Shown here piece after piece: positions 16,413 through 27,049 of a stretch of DNA of 64,000 bases. The stretch covers positions 2,159,822-2,223,821 of the forward strand of contig NZ_CP129013.1 in the NCBI RefSeq assembly GCF_020524035.2. Direction: 5' to 3'. The stretch is from Bacillus carboniphilus (GTDB lineage: Bacteria; Bacillota; Bacilli; Bacillales; JAIVKR01). The notes beneath the pieces were generated by a model. It was not told where the DNA came from and did not search any database. It was given only the letters and a program-made list of their open reading frames with translations. Position 1 is the stretch's first letter. Each line of letters begins with the position of its first letter. The translations under genes and the position numbers were made by a program.

Positions 16413-16425
16413 CACGGATTCAGGT
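16413..16425 (-). repeat. Right inverted repeat of the IS
   Basis: CACGGATTCAGGT, the reverse complement of the left end, followed by target duplication TATT. Confidence 0.85.
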
Positions 16426-16440
16426 TATTAAAAATAAAGT

Positions 16441-16478
16441 ACTTGTCCAATCCTTCGGTCAACCTTTCTCATAATATA
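16441..16478 (+). promoter_or_regulatory. Candidate mother-cell promoter, copy A
   Basis: The block ACTTGTCCAATCCTTCGG is followed by CATAATATA at 16470-16478, which fits the SigK -10 form CATANNNTA. The same block recurs upstream of the next gene (16753-16790). No convincing -35 AC at the usual distance can be fixed, so the sigma assignment is tentative. Confidence 0.4.
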
Positions 16479-16518
16479 TAGTGTAGCATGAGTTCCTTTG
16501 TGAAGGGAGGTGACCTTT

Positions 16519-16671
16519 ATGTCTGGCGTAGGTGATTTTTCAACGGTTGCTGGTGCTGCTGTTACAGTCACTATTCTTGTTGCTATCATTATTGTCCTTT
16601 TAGTCATTGCTTGCGGATTATTTATTATTCAAATGTCCAACAACGCTTTTAATTGTTTTGAAAAACATTAA
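16519..16671 (+). CDS. Small hydrophobic protein A of a tandem pair
   Basis: A 50-aa protein: a short polar N-terminus (MSGVGDF), a Gly/Ala turn (TVAGAAVTVT), a single ~25-residue hydrophobic helix and a C-terminal QMSNNAFNCFEKH. The strong AAGGGAGGTGA site sits six bases before ATG. It is clearly paralogous to the 55-aa gene at 16832: the same layout VAGAA...TILV...IA.GLF..Q.S.NA, and a duplicated upstream region. No family is recognised. The size, tandem duplication and promoter block suggest a spore-coat or spore-membrane component; that is inference. Confidence 0.65.
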   Translation: MSGVGDFSTVAGAAVTVTILVAIIIVLLVIACGLFIIQMSNNAFNCFEKH

Positions 16672-16752
16672 CTTTATTGGTAGAAGTTAAATATAGTTAT
16701 TCGAAAACAACTATTTTGCTAAACATTTTACCTATTTTTTAAAAAATGAGTT

Positions 16753-16790
16753 ACTTGTCCAATCCTTCGGACAACTTTTCTCATAGTATA
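16753..16790 (+). promoter_or_regulatory. Candidate mother-cell promoter, copy B
   Basis: A second copy of ACTTGTCCAATCCTTCGG with CATAGTATA at 16782-16790 (again CATANNNTA), 42 bases before the start codon, as in copy A. Conservation of both blocks while the spacer DNA differs supports a functional promoter. Confidence 0.4.
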
Positions 16791-16831
16791 TAGTGCAACA
16801 TGGTTTTCACTCATATAAGGAGGTGAACTTT

Positions 16832-16999
16832 ATGTCTAACTCTAACTGTTCAGGTGTTAAGGCTTTTGAAGGTGTTGCTGGTGCTGCTGGGATTGGAGCC
16901 ATTCTTGTTACAATCGTTTTTGTTCTATTAATCATTGCTGGCGGATTATTCACTGTTCAAATCTCAGCAAATGCCTGTGCTTGTGCACAAAATGATTAA
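16832..16999 (+). CDS. Small hydrophobic protein B of a tandem pair
   Basis: A 55-aa protein (MSNSNCSGVKAFEG, GVAGAAGIGAILVT, a hydrophobic helix with IAGGLFTVQ, then ISANACACAQND). The start at 16832 follows AAGGAGGTGAA; an upstream in-frame ATG at 16793 lacks a ribosome site. It is paralogous to the gene at 16519. The Cys residues at the C-terminus (ACACA) might allow cross-linking. Its own promoter block and a downstream terminator make it a separate transcription unit. Confidence 0.7.
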   Translation: MSNSNCSGVKAFEGVAGAAGIGAILVTIVFVLLIIAGGLFTVQISANACACAQND

Positions 17000-17060
17000 C
17001 TTTACTTGTAAGTAGCTTAAGAGATAGCACCTCACTATGTTCGGAAACTCTTTTATTATG

Positions 17061-17090
17061 CTCGGGAGTAGCAATTCTCCTGAGTTTTTT
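17061..17090 (+). terminator. Terminator after the small hydrophobic pair
   Basis: CTCGGGAG / CTCCTGAG stem with an eight-base loop followed by six T, then CTTTTTTT. Confidence 0.75.
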
Positions 17091-17216
17091 CTTTTTTTCA
17101 TCTCCAGAAATTCATTGATTTATAATTACCTATCTACTTTTAACAGTTTTAAAGGTGTATAGAAAAATAATGAGCTATATTACATTCAGAATAAAGTTTA
17201 TACATGATTTAATTAA

Positions 17217-17254
17217 AAATAGCCTATGAAGAATGAAATCTTCATAGACTATTT
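17217..17254 (-). terminator. Terminator of bpr
   Basis: AATAGTCTATGAAGA pairs with TCTTCATAGGCTATT (one G-U pair) around a six-base loop, with T-rich sequence following on the minus strand, five bases after the bpr stop. Confidence 0.8.
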
Positions 17255-17259
17255 TTTGC

Positions 17260-20200
17260 TTACTTACTATTAATAAAGAGTTTTCCTTCTGCAGTCTTTC
17301 TAGACTCATTCCCATAATCATCGCGGGTGATAACTTCGATTCTCGCTCCCTCTGCTTTTAAATTCGAGGTTGCCGTCCAATACCCTACATAATGACCTGG
17401 TGATACTTCTCGCATCGGAAGTTCGTTTGCGACCGAGGACAGGTGCTGCATTCTTGATAGCTCATTAGTCAACGGCATTTGAATAACAAACGTCGCATCT
17501 AAATTTTCTTCACTTTCAAATTCGATACGAACCGTTTCACCACTGTTTAAATTATGGTCCTCTTCTGGTTTTAAATTGTTGATTTCAGGGTCTGTAAATT
17601 TCACGTCCACTTTGATTTTTTTAGCCTTTTTATTTCCAGCTGCATCCTTTGCCACTACTTTAATTTTATTTTCCCCATTATCAAGCATGATTCGTTTACG
17701 ATACTTCCCGTCTTTTATGGTCGCTTTCTTCCCGTTAACCTTCACCCATTGTAGATGTGGATCAGAGACTGTTCCTTCAACCGTTACTGTTTCACGATTG
17801 AGTTTATCACCATTTTTTAGATTGTCGATCGTAAGCGTTGGTTTAGTCTGGTCAACAACCACCTTAACGGGCTGAGATGCATCTGTTACTCCTGCTTCTG
17901 TCGATGCTTTGGCTGTCAGAACATTTTCACCAACTGAAAGCGATAGTTCACTAGAAAATTTTCCTTGTTCATCTGTACTTGTGGTTTTCACTTCCTCTTC
18001 CCCATTGTATAAATGAATCGTTGTATTAGGAGAAGATGTTCCTGTAACAGTAACTTCTTTTTTATTCGTAATCTCTCCACCTTTCGGAGAAGTAATTTCT
18101 GGAACGGCAACTTCATAGTCAACAACTGCTCTAATCATATAGTTGCCTTCCTCTTCAGGGGCAAGTGACCATACTCCTCCAATATACTGCCAACTACGTC
18201 CGGCGTAATCACCATCTTCATCTGTCGATAATCCTGGCGAGTCTGTATTTACGTTTGATTGAAGGTAAACGATATAAAAATCTCCTTCAACCATAATTCC
18301 TTTACTCGATAGATCGATTTCTGTCCATTCTCCATTTCGAAGGGCTGTTGCATCTATTGGACCTGCAAGCTTTTTACCCGGAGCACCATCAATACCCGAA
18401 TTATCATAAACAGCCACTTGAAACGCTGTTCCTCCTGGATTAGGCCACTCTTCTCCCCAGAACTTAAACAAGGCACCATTTACAAGCGCTCGTTCTTGTC
18501 CGTCTTTTAAAGACATTTTTACAGCCCATCCATTTCCCGCATCATAATAAGCTCGTGCATTTTCTGCGGTTCCATTGTCATAGGCAATCACATCAGAGTA
18601 ACCGATGAAAGGCTTTAAGGAAACGTTTTGGAGCGATGTTTCTTCTCCTTTTACTTCTACCGTAAATTCGGAACTATAATAAGAAGCAGCTCTTACGACT
18701 ACTGTATAGTTTCCTTCATAAGCTGTGATCGAATATTCACCTTGTTCATTCGTTGTAACAGGTGTCACAGCAGCATCTTCCACTAAATATAAAGTAGCAT
18801 CTTCTATAGGCTCACCAGTTTGTTCATCTGTAACGACACCCGTAATTTGTCCTTGTGGTAATTCTTCTAAAACAAAATTCGCCTCCGACACTTCATCCTT
18901 TATTATCTCTACCTGTTTTGCTTTTGAACGATAACCATACGATTCAGCCTGCACTGTATAAGTACCGACAGCATGAGTAAGCTGATAACTTCCATCCTTT
19001 AAACTCGAATAAGTCGACTTCCCTGTTTCAAGCACACTTACTTGGGCACTTAAAGGTAGAACAGATGGCTGCTGTTGATTAATACTTAAGTCCTCTTTTT
19101 GTTTCGCTGGCTCAATTTGAGCAGGGTTCACTTTATCCTTGTTAGCAGAAACTTTTTTCGTTTGTTTAACCTCATTAGTCACTTTTTTCGTTGGCTCAAA
19201 TGGCTCGCCTACTAAGGCAAGGTCATCTAAATACCAACCATCGTAAGTCACACTAAAATCAGTCGTTAGATTAAACATGACAAAAATCCGTTGACCTGCA
19301 TAACTAGATAAATCAATTTCTGCATCAATCCATTCTTGAGAGGTTCCGTCAATACGTAAAGCCTGTTCCCAATTTTCTAAATCCGTTGATATGAAAACAT
19401 GTCCATAGTCGAAATTAGATTCAATGTTATACCAATGTTTAAAAGTTAAAAATAACGGTTCTTCTTCAGGAACAATAATTGGTGGAATTTGTAAATTCAT
19501 GTTCGCATCGTTTTCATACATGCCTTCAAGGTTGGTACCATAAACCTTTTCACCTGAAAAGGCAGCTTCTGGCCCAGATTGTGGTTCTCCCCACTGCCAG
19601 CTGTCATTTGTACCGTATGAAAACCAGCCCGTTATGTTTTCTTCAAAATTTTGTTGATAGCCTGTCGTAATTCCTTCTTCAACACTCACTACATATTGAT
19701 CTGATGTTACTTCGTTTGCTCCAAAATCAACCATACTCCAATAATACGTGAGAGCATTTCCCTTTACCGCCTCTGCAGGAATCACTGCTCGATACGTTCC
19801 TTCAAGGAAATCACCTTTAACAAGATCGGCTTCAACGGAAGCGAAAGATCCATCTTCCTGACTATAATGTAAAGTAACATTCATTACACTAATATTGTCA
19901 GTCACATCAATTTCTAACGGAAGATCCATTTCCGAAAATGAAATTTCTGGATTCGCATGTGAAAACAGAGGAGCTTCTGTATCTTCTCCTTCTTTCGCTA
20001 CTTGTCCTTTCACTTTGCCTAGACCTGTAACTAAAGCAGAAACCGCATCAAAAGCGTTAACTAAGCCGTGCCCATAACCGTTATTTGGTGATTCAGGAAA
20101 CGTACTATCTGTTAAAGGTTGGGCCGTTTCAAGTAATACTTCTTCCATTTCATCGACTGTGATAGATGCATCCACCTGTCTAAGTAATGCCGCTACAGCA

Positions 20201-21562
20201 GAAACGTGCGGTCCTGCCATTGACGTTCCATCCCAACCTCCTTCATAACCACTGCCAGGTACAGATGAACGAATATTAACTCCTGGAGCAGAAATATCAG
20301 GCTTTACTTCATCATAAGGAGAAGGTCCTTGCAAAGAAAAGTCCCCTAATTGATCGTTAATATCTGTTGCTCCTGTGGCAAAAGATTCCGGATAGTTCGC
20401 TGGTGTGGCAATAGATTCAGGCCCTCCATCATTAAAGAGACCCGTATTTCCTGCTGAAAACTCAGGGAAAATATCTGCTGCACGCCATGCTTGTACCATC
20501 TCACGGTACCATTCATCAAGTCCTGGTCCTCCACCCCATGAATTATTAACAACATCAGGTGCTGCTTCAGGATGCGGATTTCCTTCACGATCTTTTGGTG
20601 CTAATATCCATTCTCCTGCAGCAAGAAGGTCAGCATCCGTACCTCCTTCAGCCGTGAATGCTTTTACGGCAATCCACTTCGCTCCAGGGGCAACCCCGAT
20701 TTGATTTTCACCATTTGGTTCCTTTCCGACCATTGTTCCCGTCACATGCGTTCCGTGACCAAGATCATCATAAGCAACCTCTTCATCTGCAACTGCATCA
20801 AACCAGTTCAATTCATGGTTTCCTTCATCAGGATTATTTGGATCATACCCCCCGATATTGCTCTTTTAAAGCCGGATGATCCCATTGAACCCCTGTATCA
20901 ATCGATGCAATAACGGTTCCTGTTCCATCATAACCAAGCTCCCAAGCTTGAGGAGCATTGACTTTATCAATATTCCATTCGATTGACTGTGTAGAAGCAT
21001 TCGTTTCAGTTGAAGTCGATTCTTTCACCGTCGGCTGATGAATTTGTCGAACTTCATTTGGTAACACTTTCTCTACTTCTGAGAAGGCAGCAATTTGCTC
21101 CATTACTTCCTTCGTTGCCGTCACGGCCATACCATTTACAATGTAGAATGACTGAATGTCCTTAACCGTTCCTTCTTTCTTTTGCTTGTCCAAATATTGT
21201 TTAAGATTCTCCTGCGTTTCCTCTGCATTCACTCGCAAAGTGGAAACGATAGTTGATCTTTTTTGAACCTCTGTTTGATGGGCTGATAACTTTTTTTCCT
21301 TTGCTTTCTTTTCCGCTTTTACGGCAACTGCTTTTGTATCTACTTGTTCTTTTAGCTTTATTAAAAAGGTGACCTCTTCTTGCTCCTCAAATTGTTTTAA
21401 TAGTCGATCGCTAATCTTACTTTCTATTAACGTCTTATTCTCTTTAAGAGAAATAGAAGTTTTCTTCGATGTTTGAGCCAAAGCAATGCTAGGTGTAAAA
21501 ACCGATAATACTAACACAAAAATAGATACATAGGTTAATAGTTTTCGAGTCATTTTTTTCAC
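17260..21562 (-). CDS. bpr: Bacillopeptidase F-like subtilisin-family protease, frameshifted
   Basis: Two adjacent frames join into a ~1433-aa secreted serine protease. Frame 1 (21562-20843) has a signal peptide, an inhibitor-like propeptide and the catalytic Asp in SIDTGVQWDHP. Frame 2 continues with DLGHGTHVTGTM (His), VVNNSWGGG (oxyanion Asn) and GTSMAGPHVSA (Ser). Then come an immune-inhibitor/MAM-like domain (GTNDSWQWGEP), carboxypeptidase-regulatory-like repeats, and Ig-like repeats. Domain order and length match B. subtilis Bpr. The break lies in a G6 run (C6 at 20848-20853); one G fewer gives QYRGYDPNNPDEGNH and full continuity. The start is GTG at 21562 behind AAAGGAGG. Confidence 0.88.
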
Positions 21563-21873
21563 TAAATCCTTCCTCCTTTATAATTTTACTAAAACAATGA
21601 CGCCTCCTTTTATACAATCTTTTTGAACTATCCAAAGATGTTACCCTTCATAATATAGGAAAGGAGAGAGGAAGTTTGTCGATTTAAGTTGGAAAAATTG
21701 TCTAATCTTAATTCGCATCAAAAAGACTAGAATGTTTCGTTCAATAGATCGATCTGCTTAGTATTTGATTTAGGAGAAAAGTTCGATATGTAATTTTAAG
21801 AGAATCAGAAATTTCATACACATAAAATGGTATAAGAAGGTTGAAAGGAGATCCAATTGGAACATTAGGACGT
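21563..21873. other. Intergenic region between bpr and yvlD
   Basis: About 310 A/T-rich bases. It holds the ribosome site and presumably the promoter of bpr. A plus-strand GAAAGGAG at 21843-21850 precedes no frame of useful length. No other structure is seen. Confidence 0.45.
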
Positions 21874-21907
21874 AAAAAAACACCCAAAGCTTCACCTTTG
21901 AGTGTTT
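21874..21907 (-). terminator. Terminator of the yvl operon
   Basis: AAACACTCAAAG / CTTTGGGTGTTT stem (one G-U) overlapping the yvlD stop, followed by a run of T on the minus strand. Confidence 0.75.
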
Positions 21908-22274
21908 ATTTTTTATCTTGAAGGGGATTGATGATTATTTTTTGAATCAAAAGTTGCAGGATTGATATGATGATGGCGGCAATAACAGCCATACCAAAAC
22001 TATTGATATTAAAGGAATCTCCCATCAAACTTTGCGTAATCATTAATGTAATGGCATTAATGACGAATAAAAATAGACCTAAACTCAAAATGGTAACGGG
22101 TAAGGTCAGTAAAACAAGAAATGGTTTCACAATAACATTAAGAACCGAAATAATCATACTAGCTAAAATAGCCGCCCATACGCTACTGATATAAAAATCA
22201 TCTCCGAAATAACCAGAGACAACAATGAGAATAAGCGCATTAACGAGTACACTTGCAATCCATTTCATAAACAT
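21906..22274 (-). CDS. yvlD: YvlD, four-TM phage-holin-like membrane protein
   Basis: A 122-aa protein with four hydrophobic helices and the family features NVIVKPFLVLLTLPVTILSLGLF and INAITL, characteristic of the YvlD / phage holin superfamily IV proteins. It begins directly at the yvlC stop, with GGAGAC as ribosome site within the end of yvlC. In B. subtilis the yvlABCD operon belongs to the SigW envelope-stress regulon. The function is unknown; an envelope role is suggested by the operon partners. Confidence 0.85.
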   Translation of the reverse strand: MFMKWIASVLVNALILIVVSGYFGDDFYISSVWAAILASMIISVLNVIVKPFLVLLTLPVTILSLGLFLFVINAITLMITQSLMGDSFNINSFGMAVIAAIIISILQLLIQKIIINPLQDKK

Positions 22275-22478
22275 TTAAACGTCTCCTTCTTTTCCTTCTT
22301 CTGGCATAACCAACGCTGCAACAATATAAATAATGATAAATGGTGCTCCAGCTGATATAACAGCTCCGACCGCAAATAGCAGTCGTAATATTGTCACATC
22401 AATATTAAGGTATTCAGCAAACCCCGCGAGGACACCTGAAATTTTCTTATCATTGGTTTTTCTAACTAATTTTTTCAT
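22275..22478 (-). CDS. yvlC: YvlC, PspC-domain protein
   Basis: A 67-aa PspC-domain protein: KKLVRKTNDKKISGVLAGFAEYLNIDVTILRLLF, then one TM helix ending ALVMPEE. PspC proteins sense or respond to membrane stress; in bacilli they work with LiaF/YvlB-type partners. The start at 22478 has GGAAGGGTG upstream and overlaps the end of yvlB; longer upstream frame has no family homology. Second-to-last gene of the operon. Confidence 0.88.
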   Translation of the reverse strand: MKKLVRKTNDKKISGVLAGFAEYLNIDVTILRLLFAVGAVISAGAPFIIIYIVAALVMPEEGKEGDV

Positions 22479-22485
22479 AAATAAA

Positions 22486-23584
22486 TCACCCTTCCAACTG
22501 TTGAACATGAATTGAACCTGTTTTTGTGTTCGCAAACAAATGCAAATGATCTTCTATACTGCTTTTCCTTTTAAACGTAATTTCTTTCTGCAAAACTTCG
22601 TTTTTCTGTTTTAAAACGTCAACGCCGTCAATGTCATACGAAATTGCTCCGACATTCGATGTAAGTTGAGCATTGATTTGTTTATAAGTCTCAAGGGTAA
22701 TATTAATATTACCAGTCACTGATTTTGTATGAAGGGTTTGACATTCATTAGTGGTGGTCGCTGAAATGTTTCCGTTTAAACTTTGTAAAAACACTTTAGT
22801 TACTTTACCAACAAAGTCAATCATCCCATGAACGGTTTCTGCTTCTATTTGATCTACTGTAACATCCTTTAATTTTATTTGTCCATGAATAGTCTCGAAC
22901 TCAGCTTCTTGACCTGCTACTTCATTGAAAGAGATCATTCCATTGACTGTTTTAGCTTCAATGTCTTTCACATTTAGCTGTTCCCCTCTTATCGAACCGT
23001 TGAACAGCTTTATTTTAAGCTTTTGATACAAATTTTTAGGGATAAATAGTTCTGCATTAATTTTCATCGTTTTTCGCTCAGAACGATAACGAAAAGAAGA
23101 TTGATTTACCTCACAAAGAGTTTCATCAAGAAATTGTTTTCTTGCTAAATCGACTGTTTCAACTCTATACACCTTCACATCATTTTCAATACGAATATTG
23201 TTCTCATCCCAAGTATGAATCGATACATTTCCATTGGCGATCTGAATAGAGATTTCTTCTAGATCGTCAACTTCATATTGGAAAATGTGAGTAAATTCCA
23301 CAGATTGACCAAAGTTAATATCTAAGTCTGTTTCTTTTACTTTTTTCACTGCCGATTCAAAGAGACTAAATAATTTCGTTGTAATGGATTCCTTTTCTGT
23401 GGAATCAGTCCTTTTCTCCCACCGATCATCTTCACCTAATACTTCGGTTGAAAGGTGAAACGTCTTCTCTTCTTCTTTTGATTCAACTTCTTTTTCTAAT
23501 TCATCAATAATCTGAAACGCTTGCTCAGAAGTCAACTTCCCCTTCTTCAACCATTTTTAAAATTCGTTTTGTTTCTTCTTTCAT
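22486..23584 (-). CDS. yvlB: YvlB, DUF4097 beta-helix protein, frameshifted near the start
   Basis: About 365 aa. The N-terminus (MKEETKRILKMVEEGK, from ATG at 23584 with GGGGGAT upstream) is in one frame, and the rest (LTSEQAFQIIDELEKE onward) in another. Removing one G from the G4 run (C4 at 23539-23542) joins them into the usual SHOCT-like helical leader followed by a DUF4097 repeat beta-sheet domain (VNGMISF, VHGMIDF, LNGNISA, VTGNINI). YvlB-type proteins associate with PspC proteins in envelope-stress responses. Without correction, the main frame would have to start at an internal TTG. Confidence 0.82.
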
Positions 23585-23612
23585 AAAACCATCCCCCAGA
23601 GAATAAAGCAGA

Positions 23613-23925
23613 TTATTTTACTAAAACTTGAATCCCTTTAACAATATTATAAATGACTACCGCTGCGTTAATTAGAAAAAAAACTATGAAGGAACTAATT
23701 GCACTAAAAATGGCCGTATTTTGCTCAACGAAAAAGATTGATAGTCCTGAAAAAATAATAAAAAAGAATGAAAGGACCGGGATAATGTGTGATATTAACG
23801 CTTTCAGTGCATCATTTTTCACTACTTTTTCGTCAGATATAAAAAAGATGATGAACGGTAATATAAACGGCATAAAAAATATACTGAAGTAACTAAGCGA
23901 TGAAAGCAAATTTGTTTTTTTCCAT
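23613..23925 (-). CDS. yvlA: YvlA-like DUF4870 membrane protein, frameshifted
   Basis: About 103 aa with three hydrophobic segments; the pattern LSSLSYFSIFFMPFILP and DEKVVKNDALKALISH is typical of DUF4870 proteins. The ATG at 23925 follows AAAGGAGAGATG, but an A7 run (T7 at 23915-23921) puts it out of frame with the body. One A fewer gives MEKTNLLSSLSYF. It heads the yvlA-B-C-D operon, 28 bases before yvlB. Function unknown; a membrane-stress role is inferred from operon partners. Confidence 0.72.
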
Positions 23926-24106
23926 TTAGCATCTCTCCTTTGTTTTATTTACGTTATAGTTCCGAAAAAGGTTTCAACATTTATATTTTGGCATCCCTCT
24001 TTCTTTTAAAATGCCTTATCGTTTATGTTGTTCATCTTATATTTATCTTAATATGAATTGCCACCTTTAGAACTTTAACTTCATTCATTTTAAATCCATT
24101 CTAAAA

Positions 24107-24141
24107 AGCAAAAAGCTTACCTATGAACGATAAGCTTTCGC
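24107..24141 (-). terminator. Terminator of uvrBA
   Basis: AAAGCTTA / TAAGCTTT stem with the loop TCGTTCATAGG, followed by TTGCTTTTTAG on the minus strand, just after the uvrA stop. Confidence 0.7.
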
Positions 24142-24148
24142 AATAGTA

Positions 24149-27025
24149 TTACTCCTTCCCCACCAATTCTTTTTCTTTTACCAGTTGTTCCATTCTTTTT
24201 CGATCGCGTTGTAAGATAGGTTTTAAATATTTTCCTGTATAGGATGCCTTTGTTTCGGCGACTTTTTCTGGTGTTCCTTTTGCAACGATCGTTCCTCCAC
24301 CATCGCCACCTTCTGGACCAAGATCGACCAAGTAATCGGCTGCTTTTATAACATCTAAATTATGTTCAATGACTAAGACAGTATCACCGTTTTCCACTAA
24401 ACGCTGCAACACCTTTAATAATCTCGATATATCATCAACATGGAGTCCAGTAGTTGGCTCATCTAAAATATATAAAGACCTTCCGGTTGAACGTCTATGT
24501 AACTCCGAAGCAAGCTTGACACGTTGTGCTTCACCACCAGAGAGTGTTGTGGCTGGCTGTCCTAACGTCACATACCCTAACCCAACATCATATATGGTTT
24601 GCAGTTTGCGATTGATCTTGGGGATGTTTTCGAAAAACTTCAAGGCATCTTCGACTGTCATATCGAGTACATCCGATATATTTGCTCCTTTATACGTCAC
24701 TTCTAAGGTTTCACGATTATAGCGTTTTCCGTGACAAACTTCACATGGAACATACACATCAGGTAAAAAGTGCATTTCTATTTTAATAATTCCATCCCCG
24801 CGACACGCTTCACATCGTCCACCTTTTACGTTGAAACTAAAGCGTCCCTTCTTATACCCTCTCACCTTCGCTTCGTTCGTCGTTGCAAATACATCACGAA
24901 TGTCATCAAATACTCCTGTATAGGTAGCGGGATTAGACCTTGGCGTACGTCCGATAGGAGATTGATCAATATCGATTACTTTATCAAGATATTCAATTCC
25001 TTTAATTTCACGATGTTCACCAGGTTTCGCTTTCGCTTTATGTAACTTTTGTGCTAACGTTTTATGAAGCACTTGGTTAATAAGTGTACTTTTTCCCGAT
25101 CCTGATACACCTGTAACAGATATAAAGGTTCCGAGCGGAAATTTAACATTCACACTTTTTAAATTGTTTTCTTTTGCACCTGAAATTTCTAAATATCTAC
25201 CGTCTGGTTTTCTTCGTTCGATCGGAAGAGGGATAAATTTATTTCCCGACAAATATTGACCTGTTAAGGAGTTCGGGTCATTCATTACCTCATCTGGTTT
25301 TCCAGCTGAAACGATCTCTCCACCATGAATTCCCGCCCCTGGACCAATGTCAATCAAGTAGTCCGCCGCCATCATGGTATCTTCATCGTGTTCAACTACA
25401 ATGAGTGTGTTTCCAATATCTCTCATGTTTTTAAGTGTAGCAATTAATCGATCATTATCCCGTTGATGGAGTCCAATAGAAGGTTCATCTAATATATAAA
25501 GAACACCGGTTAACCTAGAGCCGATTTGTGTTGCTAAACGAATTCGTTGTGCTTCTCCTCCTGAAAGGGTTCCAGCAGAGCGACTTAACGTTAAATAGTC
25601 TAAACCTACATTAACGAGAAAGCTTAAACGTTCTTTTATTTCCCGTAAAATTAATCGGGCAATTTGCATATCTTTTTCTGATAGTTCTAGGTGATCAAAT
25701 AGTTGATAAGCTTCTCTTGTCGATTTTTCTGTTACTTTTCCAATATGCAACCCTTGAATAAGAACAGAAAGACTTTCCTTCTTCAAACGATGGCCTTTAC
25801 ACGTTGGACAAGATTGTTGCGCCATATATTTCTCCATTTGTTCACGTATATAATCAGAGCTTGTCTCTCTATAGCGACGTTCAATATTTCGGACAACACC
25901 CTCAAATTGAATATAATTCTCTCGTACATGTCCATAATCATTCTCATAACGAAAATAAATCTCTTCGCTTCCACTACCATAAAGGATTTTATCCATTAAA
26001 TGTTTCGGGATATCTTTCACAGGCATTTCCATATCAATCCCATAATGATTACAAACAGATTCGAGTAGCTTGGGATAATATTGCGAGCTCGATGGTTCCC
26101 AAGGAGCGATGGCATGCTCTAGTAACGAACGATTTTGATCAGGAATGACAAGCTGCATATCAACCTCAAGCTTCGTCCCTAATCCATCACAGCTTTGACA
26201 GGCTCCATATGGACTATTGAAGGAAAACATTCTTGGTTCAAGCTCACCAATAGAGAATCCACAGACCGGGCAGGCATGATGCTCGCTAAAAAGAAGCTCT
26301 TCTTCGCCAATCACATCAATAATGACTCGTCCTTCCCCAAGCTTTAATGAGGTTTCTAATGAATCAGATAAGCGTACCTCGATACCATCTTTTACTACAA
26401 CACGATCAATAATGACTTCAATCGAGTGCTTTTTGTTTTTTTCTAATTTGATGTCTTCAGCTAAATCAACCACTTCACCGTCAACGCGAACACGAACATA
26501 TCCTTGTTTTTTAATATCCTCTAGCACTTTTACATGTGTTCCTTTTCTGCCCGATACCACTGGAGCTAACACTTGCAGCTTCGTCCGTTCTGGATATTCC
26601 ATAATCCGATCGACCATTTGTTGAATGGTTTGTGAGGAAATTTCTATATCATGATTTGGACAAGAAGGTTTTCCGATCCTCGCAAATAATAGTCGTAAAT
26701 AATCATATATTTCAGTGACCGTTCCAACGGTCGATCTCGGATTGCGACTCGTCGTCTTTTGGTCAATCGATATAGCTGGTGATAACCCTTCAATGGCATC
26801 TACATCTGGCTTATCCATTTGACCTAAAAATTGTCTAGCATAAGCCGATAAAGATTCTACATAACGTCTTTGTCCTTCTGCATACACTGTATCAAAAGCA
26901 AGCGACGATTTTCCGGAACCCGAAAGACCGGTTAAAACCACTAATTGATCTCTCGGTATTGTAACATCAATATTTTTCAAGTTATGAGCACGGGCTCCTT
27001 TAACTTGAATTTTATCCATTACCAT
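24149..27025 (-). CDS. uvrA: Excinuclease ABC subunit A
   Basis: A 958-aa damage-recognition ATPase of nucleotide excision repair. Two ABC modules: Walker [15 protein letters not shown] near residue 32 and [13 protein letters not shown] near 640, two LSGGEAQR signatures, and zinc modules [16 protein letters not shown] and CEACRGDG...[10 protein letters not shown]. Length is normal and the frame is unbroken. It follows uvrB by 24 bases, so the two are cotranscribed. Both are usually under LexA control; no clear LexA box was identified here. Confidence 0.97.
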   Translation of the reverse strand: MVMDKIQVKGARAHNLKNIDVTIPRDQLVVLTGLSGSGKSSLAFDTVYAEGQRRYVESLSAYARQFLGQMDKPDVDAIEGLSPAISIDQKTTSRNPRSTVGTVTEIYDYLRLLFARIGKPSCPNHDIEISSQTIQQMVDRIMEYPERTKLQVLAPVVSGRKGTHVKVLEDIKKQGYVRVRVDGEVVDLAEDIKLEKNKKHSIEVIIDRVVVKDGIEVRLSDSLETSLKLGEGRVIIDVIGEEELLFSEHHACPVCGFSIGELEPRMFSFNSPYGACQSCDGLGTKLEVDMQLVIPDQNRSLLEHAIAPWEPSSSQYYPKLLESVCNHYGIDMEMPVKDIPKHLMDKILYGSGSEEIYFRYENDYGHVRENYIQFEGVVRNIERRYRETSSDYIREQMEKYMAQQSCPTCKGHRLKKESLSVLIQGLHIGKVTEKSTREAYQLFDHLELSEKDMQIARLILREIKERLSFLVNVGLDYLTLSRSAGTLSGGEAQRIRLATQIGSRLTGVLYILDEPSIGLHQRDNDRLIATLKNMRDIGNTLIVVEHDEDTMMAADYLIDIGPGAGIHGGEIVSAGKPDEVMNDPNSLTGQYLSGNKFIPLPIERRKPDGRYLEISGAKENNLKSVNVKFPLGTFISVTGVSGSGKSTLINQVLHKTLAQKLHKAKAKPGEHREIKGIEYLDKVIDIDQSPIGRTPRSNPATYTGVFDDIRDVFATTNEAKVRGYKKGRFSFNVKGGRCEACRGDGIIKIEMHFLPDVYVPCEVCHGKRYNRETLEVTYKGANISDVLDMTVEDALKFFENIPKINRKLQTIYDVGLGYVTLGQPATTLSGGEAQRVKLASELHRRSTGRSLYILDEPTTGLHVDDISRLLKVLQRLVENGDTVLVIEHNLDVIKAADYLVDLGPEGGDGGGTIVAKGTPEKVAETKASYTGKYLKPILQRDRKRMEQLVKEKELVGKE

Positions 27026-27049
27026 TGTATACCCCTCACCCTTCTGCCT

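Larger units (their letters stand above)
14750..16425. mobile_element. IS1380-family insertion sequence, complete
   Basis: A 1676-bp element bounded by perfect inverted ends ACCTGAATCCGTG / CACGGATTCAGGT and flanked on both sides by the 4-bp direct repeat TATT (14746-14749 and 16426-16429). A single transposase gene fills most of it on the minus strand. Intact ends, a clean target duplication and an uninterrupted transposase indicate recent insertion and possible activity. About 210 bp between the left end and the transposase stop carry no gene. Confidence 0.9.

Noticed and set aside
17576-20913. Plus-strand frames opposite bpr
   Set aside because: Shadows of a long protease gene; compositions are typical antisense artefacts.
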